The notes: generated by a model from the sequence alone, not told the origin. A stretch of 64,000 bases of DNA from Monoplex corrugatus (GCA_030674185.1 CM060315.1:91139787-91203786), one strand, 5' to 3'. Shown: positions 44,431-55,162, numbered from the stretch's first letter. A program made the numbers and translations.

Positions 44431-44780
44431 CTCTTCCCTACCACAACTCCGTGAAGTCTTACTGGAGCACCGCTCTTAATCACAGTTTACCAGATTATTG
44501 TCATATTTTTTCCCAAAGCCTGGATATTTGGAAATGGTTTCTCTGTCCATTGTGCGATATTGCCAGTCCATTGATTTATTTTCTGCCTTCCACTCTGTCT
44601 CCTCTACCAACTGTTACCTGGAGGACTGATTTGGCAATGCGAGTAGATCTCATTACATAGTTATGTCTACGGAGTTTTCTTTTCGTGACTATGTGCGCTG
44701 CTTAATATGTGACCCAATGTGTTGCTCAATATTTTCGTAGTACTTATTCATTGGCAACATGATCAGTGCTACTGATGTTT
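44431..44780. other. unassigned sequence
   Basis: No recognised gene or repeat. Confidence 0.35.
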
Positions 44781-44791
44781 AGTGTCTTGTG
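44781..44791. repeat. target-site duplication, left, RTE copy 6
   Basis: AGTGTCTTGTG, matched exactly at 45066-45076. Confidence 0.92.
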
Positions 44792-45065
44792 GCAGACACA
44801 CGTAGATCACTCATAAGGAAGATTAGGAAAAGACAGACAACATTTATAGGCCATTTTATGAGGAAGGGGGATTTGGAGCACCTGGTCACAACGGGAAAGC
44901 TGGAGGAAAAGAGAGCAACGGGTAGACCCAGAGAGCAAATGCTGGACGGATTGCAGAGTGGCTGGGGACGAGGAGGGTGGGGGAGATGCTAGGGGCAACG
45001 AGAGATAGAGGCAGATGGAAGTCCATGATCGCCAACGCCATGCGGCAGGGCACCTGATGATGATG
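44792..45065 (+). mobile_element. RTE-clade LINE, copy 6 (274-bp 3' stub)
   Basis: A severely 5'-truncated insertion carrying only the last ~85 codons of the RTE protein (ADTRRSLIRKIRKRQTTFIG, FMRKGDLEHLVTTGKL) and the CACCTGATGATGATG terminus. A perfect 11-bp target-site duplication flanks it. Close similarity to copy 7 and the intact duplication suggest a recent event. Confidence 0.95.
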
Positions 45066-45076
45066 AGTGTCTTGTG
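45066..45076. repeat. target-site duplication, right, RTE copy 6
   Basis: AGTGTCTTGTG, an exact match to 44781-44791. Confidence 0.92.
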
Positions 45077-45327
45077 ATAACACTTCATTTCCTTAGTTTG
45101 GACTCTTCCATCCAAATCCACAGTGAGGATACATGTCTCTGCTTACACTCGGGAAGATGGAATATACCAGCGCACTTAAGAGCTTTGTCTCGTATTTCAT
45201 AAAGATGCCGTTGTCATTCAATAATGCTTGGATGCAAGTGTCAAAGACTATGTCAAACGCCTTCTTAAAGTATGTGAAATAGAGGTAGAACTCTGTCTGG
45301 CGCGGCCCACTCGAATGAGTGCCAGTA

Positions 45328-45447
45328 AAACCAAAATATTAAAAAATACCTTGTTTGTAAAAGATCCTTGGGAGTATAAAACACAACGTTTCGAGCACAG
45401 GCCCTTTGTCAAGTGAAAAAGAAGGTATTTTTTAATATTTTGTTTTT
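45328..45447. mobile_element. ~120-bp foldback with PLE-end-like core
   Basis: 24-bp arms (CCAAAATATTAAAAAATACC and GGTATTTTTTAATATTTTG) enclose, on the minus strand, CTTGACAAAGGGCC, GTGCTCGAAACGTTGTG and a TATA-rich stretch. The TTGACAAAGG...GAAA pattern also occurs at 48802, 61685 and 62884. Confidence 0.7.
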
Positions 45448-46223
45448 ATCCTCAAGATCCAGCAGTCACATTTTGTTTTACCTGAGTGCCAGATTTTGTA
45501 ACTGATGGCCGTTAGGATATCTTTCTAACCCAGTACTACCTACCACAGGTAACCATGTAATGCAGTACTACGTGCCACTGGTAACTATGTAACCCAGTAC
45601 TAAGTGCCACTGGTAACCATGTAACCCAGTACTGCCTGCCACAGGTAACCATGTAGCCCAGTACTGCGTGCCACTGTAACTATGTAACCCAATACTATCT
45701 GCCACAGGTAACCATGTAATGCAGTACTGCGTGCCACTGGTAACTATGTAACTCAGTACTGCCTGCCACAGGTAACCATGTAGCCCAGTACTGCGTGCCA
45801 TTGGTAACTATGTAACCCAGTATTGCCTGCCACAGGTAACCATGTAGCCCAATACTGCCTACCACAGGTAACCATGTAGCCCAGTACTGCCTACCACAGG
45901 TAACCATGTAGCCCAGTACAATGTGCCACAGGTAACCATGTAGCCTAGTACAATGTGCCACAGGTAACCATGTAGCCCAGTACTGCCTGCCACAGGTAAC
46001 CATGTAGCCTAGTACAATGTGCCACAGGTAACCATGTAGCCCAGTACAATGTGCCACAGGTAACCATGTAGCCTAGTACAATGTGCCACAGGTAACCATG
46101 TAGCCCAGTACTGCCTGCCACAGGTAACCATGTAACCTAGTACAATGTGCCGCAAGTAACTATGTAACCCAGTACTACCTGCCACAGGTAACCATGTAAC
46201 GCAATACAACGTGCCACAGGTAG

Positions 46224-46235
46224 CTATGTAACCCA
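46224..46235. repeat. target-site duplication, left, SINE copy 2
   Basis: CTATGTAACCCA, repeated at 46647-46658 in the same phase of the 32-bp unit. Confidence 0.85.
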
Positions 46236-46646
46236 TAACGCAACGGACTATCGACTGGAAGGTTGTGGGTTCGAATCCCCATCAGTCCCTTCAAAAACAC
46301 TGTGGGATATATCGGTTCTAACCAGCTCCTACCCAGAGCTGGATTTGCTATGGGCTCATTGGGAAGACAGATCACACAGTCGAGTCTCATCCGTTTCAAG
46401 GGGGCATCGCTGAGGGTGTTGCTCAAATCTTCTGACCAGCTCCACAGGTGTCTGCATGTCTCAGGCCTGTTGACGCTGGGATACATTATGACAGTAAGTG
46501 TAGAGAACAGCCCCGTCACGCTGTCTCAATCCTAGATGGAATTTATAGCATGGTTATCATTCTCATCCACACCATCATCATCGCATTGTAAAAACTGAGC
46601 CAGCTTCTGTGCCCATTAAGGTGGCGCAAAATGGGTCGAAAAAAAA
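46236..46646 (+). mobile_element. tRNA-derived SINE, copy 2 (411 bp)
   Basis: The head carries a perfect pol III B box (GGTTCGAATCC at about 46268) within GGTTGTGGGTTCGAATCCCC, but the A-box half of the tRNA is missing, so it is 5'-truncated or short-headed. The body (GCTATGGGCTCATTGGGAAG, AGTGTAGAGAACAGCCCCGTC, CATCATCATCGCATTGTAAAAA) is shared with the copy at 3219-3608. It ends in CGAAAAAAAA. The 12-bp target-site duplication in phase with the satellite confirms insertion. Confidence 0.9.
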
Positions 46647-46658
46647 CTATGTAACCCA
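46647..46658. repeat. target-site duplication, right, SINE copy 2
   Basis: CTATGTAACCCA, exact match to 46224-46235. Confidence 0.85.
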
Positions 46659-47512
46659 GTACTACTTGCCACTGGTAACAATGTAACACAATACGACGTA
46701 CCACTGGTAACCAGGTAACCCAGAACTACGTGCCACTGGAAACCAGGTAACCCAGTACTACGTGCCACTGGTAATTATGTAACCCAATACTACCTGTCAC
46801 TTGTAACTCTGTAACCAGTACTACGTGCCACTGGTAACTATGTAACTGAGTACTATGTGCCACTGGTAACCATGTAACCCAATATTGCGTACCACTGGTA
46901 ACCAGATAACCAAGTCATACGTGCCACAGGTAACCATGTAACCCAGTATGGCGTGCCACAGGTAACCGTGTAACCAAGTAATACGAGCCACAGGTAACCA
47001 GGTAACCCAGTACTACCTGCCACTGGTAACCATAAAAAACGTGTACTTCCTGCCTCTGGTAACTACGCAACCTAGTACTGTTTGCCACTTGCAACCATAG
47101 AACCCAGTACTACCTGCCACAGGTAACCATGTAACAGAGTAATATGTGCCATTGATAACAATGTAACCCAGTATTGCCTGGAACGGGTAACCATGTAACC
47201 TAGTACTACCTGCCACAGGTAACTACGTTACCCAGTTCGACGTGCCACATGTGATTATGTAACTCTGTACGATGTGCCACTGGTAACTATGTAACCCAGT
47301 ACTACGTGCCACATATAGCCATGTAACCCAGTATTATCCCTCACTGGTAACTACGTAACCCAGTACTTCCTGTCACACGTAACTATGTAACTGAGTACTA
47401 CCTACCTCTGTTAACTACGTAACCCAATACTACCTGCCACAAGTAACTGTGTAACCCTGTACCATTTGCCACTGGTAACCATATAACCGAGTAATACGTG
47501 CCACTGGTAACA

Positions 47513-48801
47513 AGCTCTATGACTTTTTGGTTTGAAGCTCATCATGGATGAGGCGACTAGCTCGTCTTATTACTTTGGGAATATGTGTATTTCCTCTCTT
47601 TTTGTGGGAAGTTGGTTGTATCATTCATGAAGGGTTGCAGGGGAGCATTTGTTATTTGTTATCCATTTCCAAACTCAGCTGGAGCTTAGTTCTTTGGTGT
47701 TGCTTTAAAATTACTACCAATGCTAACACAAACAATACTTGGAAATACACAGCATATTGTTATGTTCCATTTCCAAGCCCATCTATTCTCTCATGAAAGT
47801 CTTTGTTAAACCAGGAACAGAGAAGCCTTGAAAATATTTATTCATCTCTTTGCTCTTCTTCTAATACTCCTCACTCTTGTTCTGACACTCATCATCTCAT
47901 CTCGATAGGAGATAGGAGCCACGCTCGACGTCATAAGCTTTCTTCAGGTGACACGATTAAGACATCTGTGGACGACCTCCTGGATCTCCAGACTACAATC
48001 TTCAGTGATGTTGTTGAAATAGGAGATGTGTGATCTGATACTCGTCTATGTAAAATCTCAGGATACAGACGCGAGACTCATGCTTTGTGATCTCTTGTCC
48101 ATTCTGAATTTATTCTATGGAATAATCTGCCCTTTGATGTGCGAACGTTACTTTACCTTTTCTTTTATAAGACCCAGCATGTTCCTGTCTTTTTCTCGCC
48201 GTGATCATCTTGGGATGCTCTTCACAGTCAGACATTCACTGTTCTAGACTGCCAAATGCAAGTATTCATTTTTCGTAAGATATTTTGTCAGTCTTGCTGC
48301 CATGACAGAGAAGAAAAATTTGCCTTCACCATTCAAAAGAAATGTTGGTCTGAACTGGTTCATGTCATGAAGATTATGTTATTTTCAAATGTACACTGTA
48401 TCAGCTGTCATCCCTTGATTTCTGATCTTTAGGTTCCACCATGCTGACCTTAACAGTTTGTGGAACCACACCAGTAAACCGGGACATTTCTTGTACAACG
48501 AGAAAGATATTCCATAATGCTCAGATGATAGATTGACTCTGGCTTTCTCGTGTAACTCAATAAACTTCATCCAGTGTTGGTAGCGTTTTATTTAACATTT
48601 TCTCTGGCGTCGTAGATCGCACCAGACCACGGATTTCAAATGGTGCCTCGATCTTAAGGTCGGAGTCTATTTTCCGGAGATATTTCTTCCAAAGTGTCCT
48701 TTACACATCTGCCATTTCCTCCTGCCAGACGCTACGTTTGGGAAGTTTCTATTGTTTTCTACGTGGTAAATGTTCTTTACTTATCTTTTATTTTGTATAC
48801 G
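47513..48801. other. unassigned sequence
   Basis: Several 60-80-codon frames on both strands (e.g. 47548-47796 and 47803-48033) without recognised domains. No repeat seen. Confidence 0.35.
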
Positions 48802-48880
48802 CATGACAACGGCCATATGGCCGAAAGTTTGCACCTGTCTTGTTTTGTTATGTTAAACACGCGATATGATTCTTGGAATG
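48802..48880 (+). repeat. PLE-end-like motif
   Basis: ATGACAACGGCCATATGGCC followed by GAAAGTTTGCACCTGTCTTG and a TTAAACACGCG block aligns with the ends of the inverted repeat at 61622-62985. It lies immediately upstream of a (GT)n tract. Confidence 0.65.
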
Positions 48881-48892
48881 TGTGCACGCGCT

Positions 48893-48893
48893 T

Positions 48894-48975
<82 letters not shown>

Positions 48976-48979
48976 TGTT

Positions 48980-49060
<81 letters not shown>
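48893..49060. repeat. (GT)n microsatellite, ~168 bp
   Basis: Almost pure GT with three GTTTGT interruptions near 48972-48990. Confidence 0.97.
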
Positions 49061-49062
<2 letters not shown>

Positions 49063-50087
49063 CTGAATCAGAACTTCCTTGTCCAATGTGACTATACGGA
49101 TATCGGCTGTTCAAATCTGGTCAGATGGTCTCCTGGTGAATTGGACAGGGTCTCTGAAAAAGCAACATTGGGTCTTCTACCTTTTCCTCTTTCTATTTCC
49201 TCGCTGATTCTGCTTTGCTGAGGGCATTTATATTTCGCTTTCAGTGTTTCCGTGCCTTCTCCAGTCTTTGTTTATTTAAGTCTGAAGTAGCCTTCCTTTG
49301 TTTAAATCAGAATCCCTTCTCATTCTGGATTTTCTCCACGACACGCTGACGTCGGGATTTCTGTGGAGGTCTGTTCATCTTTGGCTATTTTCTCCCAGAG
49401 TCCCTATATGTTGTATGTACAATACCTCCAGCTATGGTCAGTTTGTGCTCAGGGGTGCTCTTCTAATCAGTGACTTCAGCTTGTGGACTATTTGTTTATC
49501 CAGCATCACCAATTTCACTTTAAAGTTGGGTTTCTGTTTTTTAACATTAAGAACCTGTAAAAAAAAAGCGTCAGCGTAAATATTGTTGGTACAGTTTACG
49601 GTTAACGCACGTCACAGTGGCTGACTGTTTTGAGCAAACGGAATTGACACGTGACCTAAGTTATACCCAATAGTCTAGCTATGCTGTGTACGTTGTGCTG
49701 TGATCATGCGCAAGTTGTCCACAAAAGAATGTGCTGCAGAAGGGATAACACTGGCTTTGATTGAGACTGATCTTCCCCAGTTAGTTCTTGTCTGAAGTAA
49801 CCACCTTGCGTTAGCCTGGGTCTGTAGCAAGTTAATCAGACAAAGTGGCCTTGGGCAGGATGGTTAGGGAATGCACACTAAGAAAAAGTGACGTAAAGAC
49901 GTTAACATTTTGTCACACACAGTATTGAGAATTGTGACTCGGAGAAAGCCTCACAGTCCATCTTCATTTAATGGTGTTTTCAAATAATACCTGGCTGCTG
50001 CTCCTGCTGTGGCTGCTGATACATGTGCTCTTGTTGTTGTACCTGTTGGCCTACAACTTCTTTTTTTCGCCTGTTGTGACAAATACT
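49061..50087. other. unassigned sequence
   Basis: Short frames only, with no recognised domain or repeat. Confidence 0.35.
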
Positions 50088-50736
50088 CTGCCTTCAAGTT
50101 ACCTTCTTCGGAAGATAGTATCTCTCAATTCACATTCAGGTAATCTGCAATTGTTTGTTTCGTAACCTGCAATAACATTGCCTTTCATGCCGTTTGTCTC
50201 ACTTCTTCAGGATATAGTATCTCTCAATTCACATTTCAGGTAATCTGCAATTGTTATGTTTCGTAAACCTGCCAATAACAATTGCCCTTTCATGCCGTTT
50301 GTCTCACCTTCTTCAGGAAGATAGTATCTCTCAATTCACATTTCAGGTAATCTGCAATTGTTATGTTTCGTAAACCTGCCAATAACAATTGCCCTTTCAT
50401 GCCGTTTGTCTCACCTTCTTCAGGAATATAGTATCTCTCAATTCACATTTCAGGTAATCTGCAATTGTTATGTTTCGTAAACCTGCCAATAACAATTGCC
50501 CTTTCATGCCGTTTGTCTCACCTTCTTCAGGAAGATAGTATCTCTCAATTCACATTTCAGGTAATCTGCAATTGTTATGTTTCGTAAGCCTGCCAATAAC
50601 AATTGCCCTTTCATGCCGTTTGTCTCACCTTCTTCAGGAAGATAGTATCTTCCACTTCACGTTTTCAGATAGTCTCACATAGTTATATTTCGTAGGTCCA
50701 TCGATAATAATCACCTTTTTATGTTCTGTTTTTGTC
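50088..50736. repeat. 107-bp tandem repeat, ~6 units
   Basis: Landmarks GATAGTATCTCTCAATTCAC, GCAATTGTTATGTTTCGTAA and TGCCCTTTCATGCCGTTTGT recur every 107 bases. The first unit is shorter by several deletions and the last is diverged. The 5' target-site copy of RTE element 7 lies in this last unit. Confidence 0.95.
50721..50736. repeat. target-site duplication, left, RTE copy 7
   Basis: ATGTTCTGTTTTTGTC; its partner at 54138-54151 reads ATGTTCTGTTTGTC (two T residues fewer). Confidence 0.7.
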
Positions 50737-51051
50737 ATATTGGCAGATATGATGCGTCTAGTGTGTCGGCTTCGGCTTGCACCGCAGGCTAGCACATCTG
50801 TGCGAAAAGAAGAGCACAAGGCGTAAGTCTCTTCCTGCCAGTACATAGCCTCTCCATCAGCAAGCCTACGCTGTGCCTCCTTTTGGTGACAGGCGGTAAC
50901 AGAGCACCTTACGGACTCAGGCTGAATCTCGTAGGACTCGGAGGAGGTCTGGCCCCCCAAACGTGAGGCATGCAGGCCCACCGGCGTATGGACACGCCCT
51001 GGTGCCCACGAACCAGATCCCCAAGCTATGGGTAAATAGCTCCACTGCCTT

Positions 51052-51810
51052 GTGGATATCTCGGGAGAGAGTAAGGCTAATGGAGTTAACCCTGAAAAAA
51101 AAACCGATGGAAGGCAAGGGGAAACCACCATCGTAGCTTTCCCCAGGAAAACCATGGACAGGAGAAAGAGAAAGAAGAAAGTTAACTACGTCAATAGGTG
51201 CTTCTGTGGAGCACCTTCGTCCGGTAGGGACCGTCATGCGGCGCAGGTGACACCAGACCGTCAGCCAGCTACTGCGACCAAAATAAAATTCAAACACATC
51301 AAAATAGCAACATGGAACATCATAACAATGTTGCAGAAAGGTAAATTAGACAACATCAAAATGGAGATGGAAAGGCTTAACATCAGTATTTTGGGACTGG
51401 GGGAAGTGAGATGGAAGGGGGCAGGCATGGTAACATCAGGAGAATATACAGTGATATACCCTGGTGGTAATTCACATGAAAGAGGAGTAGGCATCATAAT
51501 GGACAAAGACAAATCAAAAGCAGTTAAGAGATACTGGGCAGTGTCCGACAGAGTTTTACTGGTCAAATTCGGAGGCAAACCTTTTGATATCAACACCATA
51601 CAGGTGTATGCACCAACATCCGCAAGTACTCAGGAAGACATCGACAACTTCTACGAAGTTTTAGAGATGGCCAAGGTCCAATGTAAATCACAAGAAGTCA
51701 CAGTCATAATGGGAGATTTTAATGCTAAAGTGGGACAGGATAGGGTGGAGGATATAGTTGGACCTCATGGCCTTGGTACACAAAATAAAAGGGGGGGGGG
51801 GAACTTGTAG
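51052..51810 (+). CDS. RTE copy 7: endonuclease, main block
   Basis: A 252-codon frame with AP-endonuclease-like (EEP fold) motifs in order: IATWNI, GLGEVRWKG (catalytic Glu), ERGVGIIMDK, VYAPTS, MGDFNAKVG (the GDFN motif) and GPHGLGTQNKRG. It ends at a stop created by a shift in the G10 run; the remaining motifs continue in the next block. The start is uncertain because upstream sequence is leader; the ATG at 51154 would also fit. The enzyme nicks target DNA to prime reverse transcription. Confidence 0.85.
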   Translation: MDISGESKANGVNPEKKTDGRQGETTIVAFPRKTMDRRKRKKKVNYVNRCFCGAPSSGRDRHAAQVTPDRQPATATKIKFKHIKIATWNIITMLQKGKLDNIKMEMERLNISILGLGEVRWKGAGMVTSGEYTVIYPGGNSHERGVGIIMDKDKSKAVKRYWAVSDRVLLVKFGGKPFDINTIQVYAPTSASTQEDIDNFYEVLEMAKVQCKSQEVTVIMGDFNAKVGQDRVEDIVGPHGLGTQNKRGGGNL

Positions 51811-52012
51811 AATGGGCACAGATGAATGAGTTCATAGTAGGAAACACCTGGTTTGAGCAGCCTAACAGAAGAAAATGGACTTGGATGAATCCAGGAGATA
51901 ATACCAAAAATCAAATTGACTACATCCTGATCAACAAAAGATTTAGAAATTCTTTACACTGTCAGCAAAAACACTACCAGGCGCGGACTGCAACAGTGAC
52001 CACAATCCTGTA
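51811..52012 (+). CDS. RTE copy 7: endonuclease, C-terminal block
   Basis: Continues in another frame with RRKWTWMNPGDNTKNQIDYI and LINKRFRN, then the SDHNPVV-type motif near 52000 that contains the catalytic Asp and His, read across a frame change. It belongs to the same polyprotein as the blocks on either side. Confidence 0.8.
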
Positions 52013-53083
52013 GTGGGAAGATTTAGGCTGAAATTGAGGAAAAGGAAACAGACCAAAAGCAACGTCAAATTAAACCTTGGACTCTTAAAGACAGATGAAA
52101 TGATACGTAAAAAATTTAATGTACATGTTCAAAACAAATTCACTGCTCTGGAAGACGTTGGTAACAGTGAGGAACAATGGACAAAGTTGAGAAGTTCTAT
52201 AAATGAAGCCTGGGAAGAAATCCCGGATAGAAAAGCAAAAAGGAGCTGGATGACTAATGAGATTTTGGGCTTGATGGAGGAAAGGAGGAAGGCAAAGAGA
52301 AACGAGGTGATATGCAGGAAGATAAACAAAGAAATCAGGCATAGGTGCAATGACGCTAAGGAAGCTTGGCTGAACACAAAATGCAAAGAGATAGAAGAAC
52401 GACACAGAATGGATCCTCAGGGTATGTACAGACGTATTGAAGAAATTGTCCACAGGAAAAATACATGCACATCAACTGGTTGCTTAAAATCGAAAGATGG
52501 CACGCTTATCATGGAAAAAGACAAAATACTGGACAGATGGGGAAAGTACATTAAAGACCTTTTTGAAGATGACAGAAACGAAGAACACATTATAAAAAAC
52601 TTTGAAGGACCACCCATAATGAAAGATGAAGTTAGAGCAGCACTGAAAAAGATGAAACCAGGAAAAGCCCCAGGACCAGACAACATTACTACAGAGATGA
52701 TTGAAGCCCTGGAAGAATTTGGTATAGAAAAAATAACAGTCCTCCTAAATGAGATTTATGACACCGGAAAAATCCCCAAAGATATGTCAAAATCAATTTT
52801 CATTGCACTTCCAAAGAAGACAGGGGCTATACAATGCGAACTCCATCGCACAATCAGTTTGATGAGTCATGTAACAAAAATCCTGTTAAGAATGACCATG
52901 ATGAGGACAAGGAATAGAATTAAAAGAGAAATAGCAGAAGAACAGTGTGGATTTGTGGAAGGGAAAGGAACTATTAATGCCATATACATCCTAAGAAATA
53001 TAGAGAGGTCAATTGAGATGAATAAGGTTTTGTATTTATGCTTTGTTGACTTATACCAAGGTCTTCGATTGGGTACGACATGA
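52013..53083 (+). CDS. RTE copy 7: linker and RT fingers/palm start
   Basis: A 356-codon frame. Residues 1-200 are a basic linker (KRKQTKSNVKLNLGLLK, MEERRKAKRNEV, GCLKSKDGTLIMEKDKILDR). The RT domain begins with KMKPGKAPGPDNITTEMIEA, NEIYDTGKIPKDMSKS and FIALPKKTGAI, then QCGFVEGKGTINAIY. The frame is lost at LCFVD, just where the palm Asp of motif A occurs (the Asp itself is present), because of one inserted C near 53050. Confidence 0.9.
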   Translation: MGRFRLKLRKRKQTKSNVKLNLGLLKTDEMIRKKFNVHVQNKFTALEDVGNSEEQWTKLRSSINEAWEEIPDRKAKRSWMTNEILGLMEERRKAKRNEVICRKINKEIRHRCNDAKEAWLNTKCKEIEERHRMDPQGMYRRIEEIVHRKNTCTSTGCLKSKDGTLIMEKDKILDRWGKYIKDLFEDDRNEEHIIKNFEGPPIMKDEVRAALKKMKPGKAPGPDNITTEMIEALEEFGIEKITVLLNEIYDTGKIPKDMSKSIFIALPKKTGAIQCELHRTISLMSHVTKILLRMTMMRTRNRIKREIAEEQCGFVEGKGTINAIYILRNIERSIEMNKVLYLCFVDLYQGLRLGTT

Positions 53084-53236
53084 AGAATTGATCAACCAAC
53101 TGGAGAGACTCAATGTTGATGGAAAAAATCTACGAATAATCAGGAATATGTATTGGGACTAAACAGCTGCAATGAGAATAGAAAACAATGATTATAATCT
53201 TATTTCAAAACATCTAAAGAGGAGTCAGACAGGGTT

Positions 53237-54123
53237 GTGTTTTGTCACCAGATCTGTTTTCACTGTATACGAAAAAGCATCATGAGAAACCTAGAAGAAG
53301 ACCCTGGATTAAAGGTTGGAGGGAAAACGATAAACAACATTCGGTACGCAGATGACACGGTGCTAATTGCAGAAAATGAAAGGGACCAACAATACCTTGT
53401 GAATACATGTATACTAGAAATAGAAAGCAAAGGTAAGGGGTTGGAATTAAACAGCAGGAAGACTGAAGTCTTGGTGATCAGTAAAAATCATGAAATCCCC
53501 CATGCAAAATAACAGCAAATGGCACAACCTTGACACAGGTTAATAAGTTCAAATACCTGGGAACGGTCATTTCATCAGACGGCAGATGCACATCGGAAAT
53601 AGCTGGCAGAATCGGCCAAGCCAAAACAGCATTCAAGAAGATGACAAACATTCTTACCAACAAATGCCTATCAATTAACATCAGAAAGAGAGTCCTTGAA
53701 TGTTGTATAGAACCAATACTGTTGTATGGATGCGAGGCGTGGACAGTCAGCAAGCAAAGCCAGAGCAGGATCGAGGCAGCCGAGATGTGGTTTCTCAGAA
53801 GAATGTTGAGAGTTCCATGGACAGCAAAGAAAACAAACGAGACAGTCCTGATGGAGGCAGACACAAGTAGATCACTGATAAGGAAGATTAGGAAAAGACA
53901 AGCAACATTTATAGGCCATTTTATGAGAAAGGGGGTTTTGGAGCACCTGGTCACAACGGGGAAGCTGGAGGGAAAGAGAGCACCAGGTAGACCCAGGGAG
54001 AGAATGCTGGACAGACTTGCAGAGTGGCTGGGGATGAGGAGGGTGGTGGAGATGCTTGGGGCAACGAGAGATAGAGATGGTTGGAAGTCCATGGTCGCCA
54101 ACGCCATGCGGCAGGGCACCTGA
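53237..54123 (+). CDS. RTE copy 7: RT catalytic box and C-terminal domain
   Basis: Two overlapping frames (53237-53512 and 53530-54123). The first carries the intact YADD box (NNIRYADDTVLIAENE, about 53340). The second carries KFKYLGTVISSDGRCTSEIA, LYGCEAWTVSKQSQSR, RRMLRVPWTAKK, FIGHFMRKG and the KRAPGRPRERMLDRLAEWL terminus. The C-terminal region resembles BovB in order and spacing, supporting the RTE assignment. It stops at TGA within the GATGAT tail. Confidence 0.9.
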
Positions 54124-54137
54124 TGATGATGATGATG

Positions 54138-54151
54138 ATGTTCTGTTTGTC
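54138..54151. repeat. target-site duplication, right, RTE copy 7
   Basis: ATGTTCTGTTTGTC; the following bases (TCTCTTACTTTCTTG) continue the 107-bp unit pattern (CTCACCTTCTTCAGG) in decayed form, so the element interrupted that array. Confidence 0.7.
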
Positions 54152-55155
54152 TCTCTTACTTTCTTGCCTTTCATTTTCAACGAGTCGATGTACATATAAA
54201 CAGAACATGATACAGAATTCATCATGAAATCGGCAGAAAAGACATAGTACAAACTGATTTTGTCCAATTCCAGACATAGGCTTTGCTCACTGTCTTCAGA
54301 GTGGTAAGGCTCTCTGGTGCTATGTGCACACCAGCCTAGAATATATAGTACTAAAATATGTACGCCACTGAGTTCTCGTTGCCAAGAGTTTCTCTCTTTA
54401 ATGCTAGAAGCTCTCCGAGATTATTTATAAAAGCATGGCTTGTATACACACAAACACACGCACAGACACATACATAGTTTCCCAATTACAAATGAATATA
54501 ATTTATTTCAATTAAAATGTGTGCTACATCCCTTATCCCATCACCCCTTCCCCTGTGTTTCTGAAAAAAAAATTTGTTTCAAACAGGAATCATGTCATAA
54601 ATCATAAAAAAGTGTCTGACATAATGTCATAGCTTGTTGGTTACAATGACGAACGTACTGACACAAATACCGTTATAGGGAACAAACAATTATCCAAATG
54701 ATTTATGTTGAAGTACAGTTATAGCGCGAGCAGCAACAAAAATACTGTGTTCACTGACAAGAAACATGATTTATTGTCCAGCTGTCAATAAAATTATACT
54801 GTGCAGTCGTGTTCTCTTGGTAATGATCGCAAACATTCTCACAAGTGTCTGACATCCCTGTCACTAACCTCACATGCTGGGAGCTCTTCAGCTGATTTTA
54901 CTTTTCAGTTCATATTAATATTTCCTTTTTAATCTTGACGGGTGTGTGGAGTATTCCATGATGAATACATATTTCTGTGTGTGGCGGTTTTCTATTCCAC
55001 TACTGATCAGAATGACTGTGCCGTGATGTTTATTCTTCAGAATATTGCTTGCTTTTTATTCAGTCTGATGTACAACACTTTGTTGAATACGCTGGTGATC
55101 AATACATTCCTTCAGCCATTAAGCTGTATGCTTCACACCCTGTTGTAGTGCATTT
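54152..55155. other. unassigned sequence
   Basis: AT-rich, with short frames only and no recognised domain. Confidence 0.35.
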
Positions 55156-55162
55156 CAACAAC

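Larger units (their letters stand above)
45520..47512. repeat. 32-bp minisatellite, ~49 units, interrupted by a SINE
   Basis: Period of 32 with landmarks GGTAACCATGTAACCCAGTA and CTACGTGCCA. Left half (45530-46235) and right half (46647-47512) are one array split by the SINE. Units in the left half favour GCCACAGGTAACC and TAGCCCAGTA, those in the right half favour GCCACTGGTAAC, so the halves are partly homogenised separately. Confidence 0.96.
50737..54137 (+). mobile_element. RTE-clade LINE, copy 7 (full length, least decayed)
   Basis: A 3401-bp element with a 14-16-bp target-site duplication. A ~560-bp leader (TGATGCGTCTAGTGTGT near its start) precedes one polyprotein frame: endonuclease, linker, reverse transcriptase, C-terminal domain, ending in (GAT)n. 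The frame is broken only about four times: at a G10 run (51791-51800), at the endonuclease/linker junction (about 52010), by one extra C (53050) and near 53505. All catalytic motifs seen are intact, so this is the best copy for defining the family. It is inactive as assembled, but each break is a short indel. Confidence 0.95.

Noticed and set aside
44206..44483. Poly-Ser and Glu/Arg-rich proteins
   Set aside because: They come from a (CTT)n microsatellite.
45568..46236. Tandem-repeat protein with WLPVAGST and GYMVTCGRQYW units
   Set aside because: It is an open reading of the 32-bp satellite with changing frames; no start context or domain was found.
46236..46310. tRNA gene
   Set aside because: A perfect B box is present, but the 5' half with A box and acceptor stem is missing and the sequence continues into a repeated SINE body with target-site duplications.
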